Below, in pieces: positions 6,058-9,625 of a stretch of DNA of 9,625 nt (position 1 is its first letter; the number at the start of each line of letters is the position of its first letter). The translations under genes were made by a program, and so were the position numbers. The stretch covers positions 1-9,625 of the forward strand of contig JBCDGZ010000211.1 in the NCBI GenBank assembly GCA_038750655.1. The letters are read 5' to 3'. Under the pieces are notes generated by a model that saw only the letters and a program-made list of their open reading frames with translations, was not told the DNA's origin and ran no database searches. This stretch comes from JBCDGZ01 sp038750655 (GTDB taxonomy: Bacteria; Bacteroidota; Bacteroidia; Chitinophagales; Saprospiraceae).

Positions 6058-7653
6058 TCAACTACGCTCCTGTCGCCTCAACGCCGCCACATACCGATTC
6101 ACTTCCTTCTTCACCACCGGAGCCAGCACAATCAATCCAATCATATTAGGAAAAATCATGGCGAAGATCATCGCATCCGAAAATCTTACCACAGCGCCCA
6201 ATCCCGCCGCCGAGCCGATGACTGCAAAGAGGCAGAACAACACCTTGTACACCCGGTCCGCCACCACTCCCTTGCCAAACAAATACTTCCAAGCCTGCAA
6301 GCCATAGTACGACCAGGAAAGCATCGTCGAAAAGGCAAAAAGTAAAATAGCGATCGTCAGAATGTAAGAGAAATTGGGTATCGCCGAGTCAAAAGCCGCT
6401 GATGTTAAATTAACGCCGTTTAGGCCATCTGTATTTCCATAAGTCAGCAAACTGCCATCAATATTCCCCACGATGATGACCAGGGCCGTCATCGTACAGA
6501 CCACAACCGTGTCAATGAAGGGCTCTAGGAGGGCGACGATGCCCTCGCTGGCGGCGAAGTCGGTTTTGACGGCAGAGTGGGCCACAGAGGCAGAGCCTAC
6601 CCCCGCCTCATTCGAGAAGGCCGCCCGCTGAAAGCCGATGATCAAAACGCCGATGAAGCCGCCGACGGCGGCCTCGCTGGTGAAGGCCCCTGCGATGATC
6701 TGGCCGAAGGCCGCCGGAATGGCCGCGGCATTGGCGAAGAGGAGGATGAGCGCCGAGAGCAGGTAGATGACCACCATGAAAGGCACGATGCGCTCGGTTA
6801 CCGCTCCGATTCGCTTGATGCCGCCGATGATGACAATGGCGATGAGGCCCGCGATGACTAGGCCGAAGCCGAAGCCGGCGTAGCCGGGCGCTTGGTCGAA
6901 GAGGCTGAGGAACTGCGCGGCGGCTTGGTTGGACTGGAACATGTTGCCGCCTCCGAAGGAACCGCCGACCAGCATGATGGCATAGAAAACGGCGAAGGCT
7001 TTGCCTAGTTTGGCCCAGCCCTTCTCCTTGAAGCCTTTGCTGAGGTAGTACATGGGGCCGCCGTAGACGGTGCCGTCGGGGCCAATCTCGCGGTAGTGGA
7101 CCCCGAGGGTGCACTCGGTAAACTTGGAGGCCATGCCCAGTAGGCCCGCCATGATCATCCAGAAGGTGGCGCCCGGCCCGCCAGTGGCAATGGCGATGGC
7201 TACACTGCCGATATTGCCCAGCCCGACGGTGGCAGAGAGGGCCGCCGTCAGCGCCTGGAAAGGAGTCACCTCACCGGCCACTCCTTCTTTGCGGATCGTA
7301 ACGGGATCGTCTCCATCGATCACATTGCTGGCCTGGCTGCTGCTGCGGACGCTCTTGTATTTGCCCCGCACAACATCGATGGCCAGCCGGAATTTGGTGA
7401 AGTTGGGAAAGCCGAAATACACCGTGAAGTAGGTGGCTCCTAAGAGGAGAACAATCAGTACAATGGGCACAGAGAGGTCTTCGCTAAATTGAATGGGGGT
7501 CATTACCGTGTAGAAAATTTGATCGGCGATGGGTTGCAGGGTTTCGTTGAAGCGTTGATCAAGAGAAGGAGAAGCTGTTTGGGCTTGAAGCCATGTAGGT
7601 AAAGTGCCGAATAGGCAGAGTAGGGGTACAAGGTGCTTTTTCATTTGATGCAT
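6058..7653 (-). CDS. AGCS-family sodium:alanine/glycine symporter
   Basis: 531 residues. It belongs to the alanine-or-glycine:cation symporter family (TC 2.A.25), inner-membrane carriers that take up small neutral amino acids with Na+. Family landmarks are SATVGLGNIGSVAIAIATGGPG (140-161), FWM (164-166), FTECTLGVHYRE (178-189), GGPMYYLSKG (198-207), FQRAAFSNEAGVGSA (341-355) and EPFIDTVVVCTMTA (377-390). Roughly ten hydrophobic segments run from 61 to 515. The family signature after GGPGA has T-FWM-I where most members have a hydrophobic-FWM-W pattern; this variant is, from memory, typical of a Bacteroidota branch. Residues ~4-24 (KKHLVPLLCLFGTLPTWLQA before QTA) look like a cleavable signal peptide, followed by a ~35-residue polar extension. 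ATG at 7653 and ATG at 7644 are both possible starts. TACTTTTA (complement of 7661-7668) resembles a -7 element and would favour the 7644 start. The exact substrate cannot be fixed from sequence. Confidence 0.92.
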   Translation of the reverse strand: MHQMKKHLVPLLCLFGTLPTWLQAQTASPSLDQRFNETLQPIADQIFYTVMTPIQFSEDLSVPIVLIVLLLGATYFTVYFGFPNFTKFRLAIDVVRGKYKSVRSSSQASNVIDGDDPVTIRKEGVAGEVTPFQALTAALSATVGLGNIGSVAIAIATGGPGATFWMIMAGLLGMASKFTECTLGVHYREIGPDGTVYGGPMYYLSKGFKEKGWAKLGKAFAVFYAIMLVGGSFGGGNMFQSNQAAAQFLSLFDQAPGYAGFGFGLVIAGLIAIVIIGGIKRIGAVTERIVPFMVVIYLLSALILLFANAAAIPAAFGQIIAGAFTSEAAVGGFIGVLIIGFQRAAFSNEAGVGSASVAHSAVKTDFAASEGIVALLEPFIDTVVVCTMTALVIIVGNIDGSLLTYGNTDGLNGVNLTSAAFDSAIPNFSYILTIAILLFAFSTMLSWSYYGLQAWKYLFGKGVVADRVYKVLFCLFAVIGSAAGLGAVVRFSDAMIFAMIFPNMIGLIVLAPVVKKEVNRYVAALRRQERS

Positions 7654-7737
7654 AGTTAATTAAAAGTAAGGGATGTTGCGAAATTAATGGGTAAGTAGTT
7701 GGTAATCAATGGAGTATTGGCTTTTTGGAAGAACATC

Positions 7738-7793
7738 TTTTCTAAGTTTCCGAGAAAACCAGCTTTTCCAAATTTTCTAAGTTTTCCAAGTTT
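7738..7793. repeat. 9-bp direct-repeat array TTTTCYAAR in the divergent promoter region
   Basis: Three head-to-tail units lie at 7764-7772 (TTTTCCAAA), 7773-7781 (TTTTCTAAG) and 7782-7790 (TTTTCCAAG), closed by TTT. A detached copy TTTTCTAAG at 7738-7746 is followed by a decayed unit TTTCCGAG (7747-7754). The array lies between the symporter start (7653) and the PLP-protein start (7867). The near-helical-turn period (9 bp) and the position suit an operator for a multimeric regulator, but simple replication slippage of an AT-rich stretch is also possible. Confidence 0.6.
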
Positions 7794-7794
7794 C

Positions 7795-7822
7795 GGGGGG
7801 AAGAAAAGGGAAGGGGGGAAGA
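7795..7822. repeat. 28-nt uninterrupted homopurine tract with 10-bp direct repeats
   Basis: Every plus-strand base from 7795 to 7822 is A or G, with two G6 runs and one G3 run. GGGGGGAAGA occurs at 7795-7804 and again at 7813-7822. The tract directly follows the TTTTCYAAR array and lies 44 nt before the PLP-protein start codon. Such tracts can adopt triplex or G-rich structures; whether this one matters is unknown. Confidence 0.6.
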
Positions 7823-7866
7823 CTCGTTAAAATCGCTTATATTGTGAGGGCCAAAGACAACAATCT

Positions 7867-9216
7867 ATGCCCAAGGTGTACACCGCAGATATTCGCAATC
7901 TACTCGATCAAGCGATGCAACGCTTCGAGCGGGAGAGTGGTCTGCGTGCTAGTCAGAATTATCCCCTGTTCTTCAATTCGCTGGCCGATGAAGTCAATCG
8001 GGAAACTTCGGCCAGCCTCAAGGCCGACACCTTGTACAAGCATTTCTACCTGCGCCTGCGCTCCTTTGACGAAGCGACCATTGGCTACTCCTGGTTCTAC
8101 CTGGACGCTATTTCTCGCTATGTGTCTGGTAAAGATTATAAAGTGATTAATCCGGTATTGAAAAATTCCTATAACGACATCAAGGCCGCCGTCAAGCGGG
8201 TCGACTACGATATGCTCAAAGGCTCAGAGGATGATCCGGCGCATCCCGAGTTTCCCCCCAACAACCCTTCCTTTCCGGCTACCCCAACCATCCCTATCCA
8301 AGTCGACGGCTTCAGCAATGTCTGGCTCAAAGATGAAAGCTATAATGCCACAGGTACCCACAAAGACCGTATGGCCTGGGAGATTGTGATTTTCTATCGA
8401 AACTTTCTGGCCAAGCGAGCACTGGAAGGGCGGTTCGAAAAAATACCTCAGCTTTCCCTGATCTCCTCCGGCTGCGCCGCCATCGCTATCCAAAGCCAGC
8501 TGCGCTACTACAACCTCCCCAGCCTCAAAGTCATCGTCGACAGATCGCTCGACGAAAATACCAAGCTGGCGATGATGAAAGTCGGCTGTGAAATCTATGA
8601 ACTGGATTTGCACGGCGAGGAGCTGGACTCCACCCGCATCCTCGAACTCACCGAAAACGAAAACGGCCGCGACCTGACCTTTGGCGAAGACCTGGATTTT
8701 GTCCGCGCCGTTTACTACGACTGGCTTAGCTACGAAATCCTCAATCAATCCCCCGATTACTGCCTACTGCCCTTCGGCTCCGGCGTCCTCTTCGAAAACC
8801 TCCTGGCCATCAATCGCCGCGAAATCGAGGCCGCGCCCACTCACAGCAAACGCTTTTTCGGCAACATCGCCAAGCTGCGGGAGTGCCACTTCCTCGGTGC
8901 CACGACTTTCGATCGGCACTCCAAGCTGGATAAGCTGTACTCGCCATTCAGCCCGGCGTTGGCCTTTCGGGGGAAATTGGAGCAATACATTCAGCAGAGT
9001 TTGTGCGGGGGACGGAGTCGGGTAGAGGAGGTGGTGGAGCCTTGGGTGGAACGGGCGATTGCTTTGGCGGCGGAGCAGCATATCAACTGCGAGCCTTCAG
9101 GCATTGCGGGGCTGGCCTTGCTGCTGCAATTGGAGGGGGAGATTCCGAAGGATAAGAAGATTGTGATCGTGAATACGGGACGGCTGAAGGTGGATAAGTT
9201 TTTGGGTCTTACGTAA
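7867..9216 (+). CDS. PLP-dependent fold-type-II enzyme-like protein with N-terminal HTH-like domain
   Basis: 449 residues. The catalytic-type domain (~138-449) belongs to the tryptophan-synthase-beta/threonine-synthase superfamily (fold type II). ATPT (138-141) corresponds to the ETPL motif. K166 in NATGTHKDR is the expected Schiff-base lysine. SSGCAA (200-205) replaces the usual SGNxA, so the PLP-contacting Asn is Cys203. FGSG (303-306) is the phosphate loop, EPSGIAGLA (409-417) is conserved, and NTG (436-438) supplies a Thr near the pyridine nitrogen. Residues ~8-95 do not belong to this fold: ADEVNRET, TLYKHF and YLDAISRYVSGKDY follow the pattern of a predicted HTH-like N-terminal domain found on many Bacteroidota proteins (from memory). 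A proline-rich linker (8 Pro in 124-143) joins the parts. No signal peptide, so cytoplasmic. Candidate activities are threonine synthase, cysteate synthase or dehydratase-like; none can be chosen. It is transcribed divergently from the symporter. Confidence 0.85.
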   Translation: MPKVYTADIRNLLDQAMQRFERESGLRASQNYPLFFNSLADEVNRETSASLKADTLYKHFYLRLRSFDEATIGYSWFYLDAISRYVSGKDYKVINPVLKNSYNDIKAAVKRVDYDMLKGSEDDPAHPEFPPNNPSFPATPTIPIQVDGFSNVWLKDESYNATGTHKDRMAWEIVIFYRNFLAKRALEGRFEKIPQLSLISSGCAAIAIQSQLRYYNLPSLKVIVDRSLDENTKLAMMKVGCEIYELDLHGEELDSTRILELTENENGRDLTFGEDLDFVRAVYYDWLSYEILNQSPDYCLLPFGSGVLFENLLAINRREIEAAPTHSKRFFGNIAKLRECHFLGATTFDRHSKLDKLYSPFSPALAFRGKLEQYIQQSLCGGRSRVEEVVEPWVERAIALAAEQHINCEPSGIAGLALLLQLEGEIPKDKKIVIVNTGRLKVDKFLGLT

Positions 9217-9325
9217 GGTACTGCTTGATTGAGAGAATTAATTAGTTAGGGAGGGAGATTGGTCTATTCAGATTAATTGAGGAGTTTTTGCAGGATTTAT
9301 ATAGCCAGTTTGAAATTAAAATACA

Positions 9326-9625
9326 TTACTCCAACTCTGCAATCTTTTCTTTTAACCACTCTTCATTCATAATACCCCCGGAGCTATCAATCTCTTGCTT
9401 CAGTTTATCAATCGCCTTTTTATCCCCAGGAATGACTTTTGTGAGTTTTTTGGTAAACTTGATGAGATTGAGGTAGTTTTTACGTCTTTGATTTGGGATT
9501 TCTTTATGTCGATTCAAATAAGCGCGAAAACTTTCAAGTAACGAATACAATGGTTCTATTTCGTCGGTTTCATAGTAGGTAGCTGTTAGCATCAATTTAG
9601 ACCCTAGATTGTAAGATACATCTTC
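9326..9625 (-). CDS. 3' end of a hypothetical Bacteroidota protein, 5' partial
   Basis: The frame stays open to the right edge (reading EDVSYNLGSK before a TTG at 9595 and an ATG at 9592), so this is most likely the C-terminal ~99 residues of a longer protein rather than a complete small gene. The fragment is helical and charged: SLLESFRAYLNRHK, then RRKNYLNLIKFTKKL, then KLKQEIDSS, ending with EEWLKEKIAELE. This tail resembles, from memory, the C-terminus of a large Bacteroidota family of hypothetical proteins of a few hundred residues. No catalytic motif is seen. The stop is TAA (complement of 9326-9328). It converges on the PLP gene across 109 nt, in which no strong terminator hairpin is visible. 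Confidence 0.65.
   Translation of the reverse strand, partial: EDVSYNLGSKLMLTATYYETDEIEPLYSLLESFRAYLNRHKEIPNQRRKNYLNLIKFTKKLTKVIPGDKKAIDKLKQEIDSSGGIMNEEWLKEKIAELE

Noticed and set aside
5831..6307. A 158-codon plus-strand frame crossing the repeat-rich gap into the symporter
   Set aside because: Half of it is antisense to the symporter and the other half translates hairpin repeats. No protein-like signal.
6577..7114. Overlapping open frames on both strands inside the symporter gene
   Set aside because: Their translations are biased strings (Arg/His-rich or Asp/Glu-rich) produced by reading a GC-rich gene in the wrong frame. The AGCS motifs lie in only one frame.
8224..9081. Minus-strand open frames antisense to the PLP gene
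   Set aside because: Shadows of the PLP coding frame, with no recognisable features and no independent start context.
9217..9325. AT-only dyad (AATTAAT/ATTAATT) followed by T5 as a terminator of the PLP gene
   Set aside because: The stem contains only A-T pairs with a long loop, too weak to call as an intrinsic terminator.

Overview
The window looks like a piece of a Bacteroidota chromosome, probably from the Saprospiria/Lewinella-like part of the phylum. The lineage is inferred from protein style, not from a search. Pointers are an OmpA-family protein with carboxypeptidase-regulatory-like N-terminal domains, an SdpI-family membrane protein, an AGCS amino-acid carrier with a signal-peptide-like leader, short lipoproteins, a protein tail of a type common in Bacteroidota, and the lack of clear Shine-Dalgarno sequences before the start codons. 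There are no rRNA, tRNA, CRISPR, phage or transposase genes.

Layout from left to right: (1) the 3' end of a secreted-looking beta-rich protein (+, 2-607); (2) a small SdpI-family membrane protein (+, 694-1035) closed by an intrinsic terminator that overlaps the 3' end of the convergent OmpA-family gene (-, 1046-2263); (3) a 329-nt gap, then peptidase T (pepT, -, 2593-3837); (4) a strong intrinsic terminator, then a two-gene operon of paralogous lipoproteins of unknown function (-, 3963-4841 and 4858-5712); (5) a 345-nt intergenic stretch rich in nested inverted repeats (5713-6057); (6) an AGCS-family sodium:amino-acid symporter (-, 6058-7653); (7) a 213-nt divergent intergenic region carrying a 9-bp direct-repeat array and a homopurine tract; (8) a PLP-dependent fold-type-II enzyme with an unusual N-terminal domain (+, 7867-9216); (9) the 3' end of another Bacteroidota protein (-, entering from the right edge, stop at 9326).

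Most genes are single units with ordinary housekeeping or envelope roles. Two places deserve attention. The first is the divergent pair of amino-acid symporter and PLP protein. The PLP protein has an N-terminal segment resembling an HTH-like domain of Bacteroidota, a proline-rich linker, and a catalytic-type domain in which the usual SGN motif reads SGC. The shared intergenic region carries direct repeats. This resembles the logic of MocR-type PLP regulators but on a different PLP fold; it is a hypothesis only. The second is the tandem lipoprotein pair, with a shared GFDLGNGLF core and an equally spaced cysteine pair, whose function I do not recognise.
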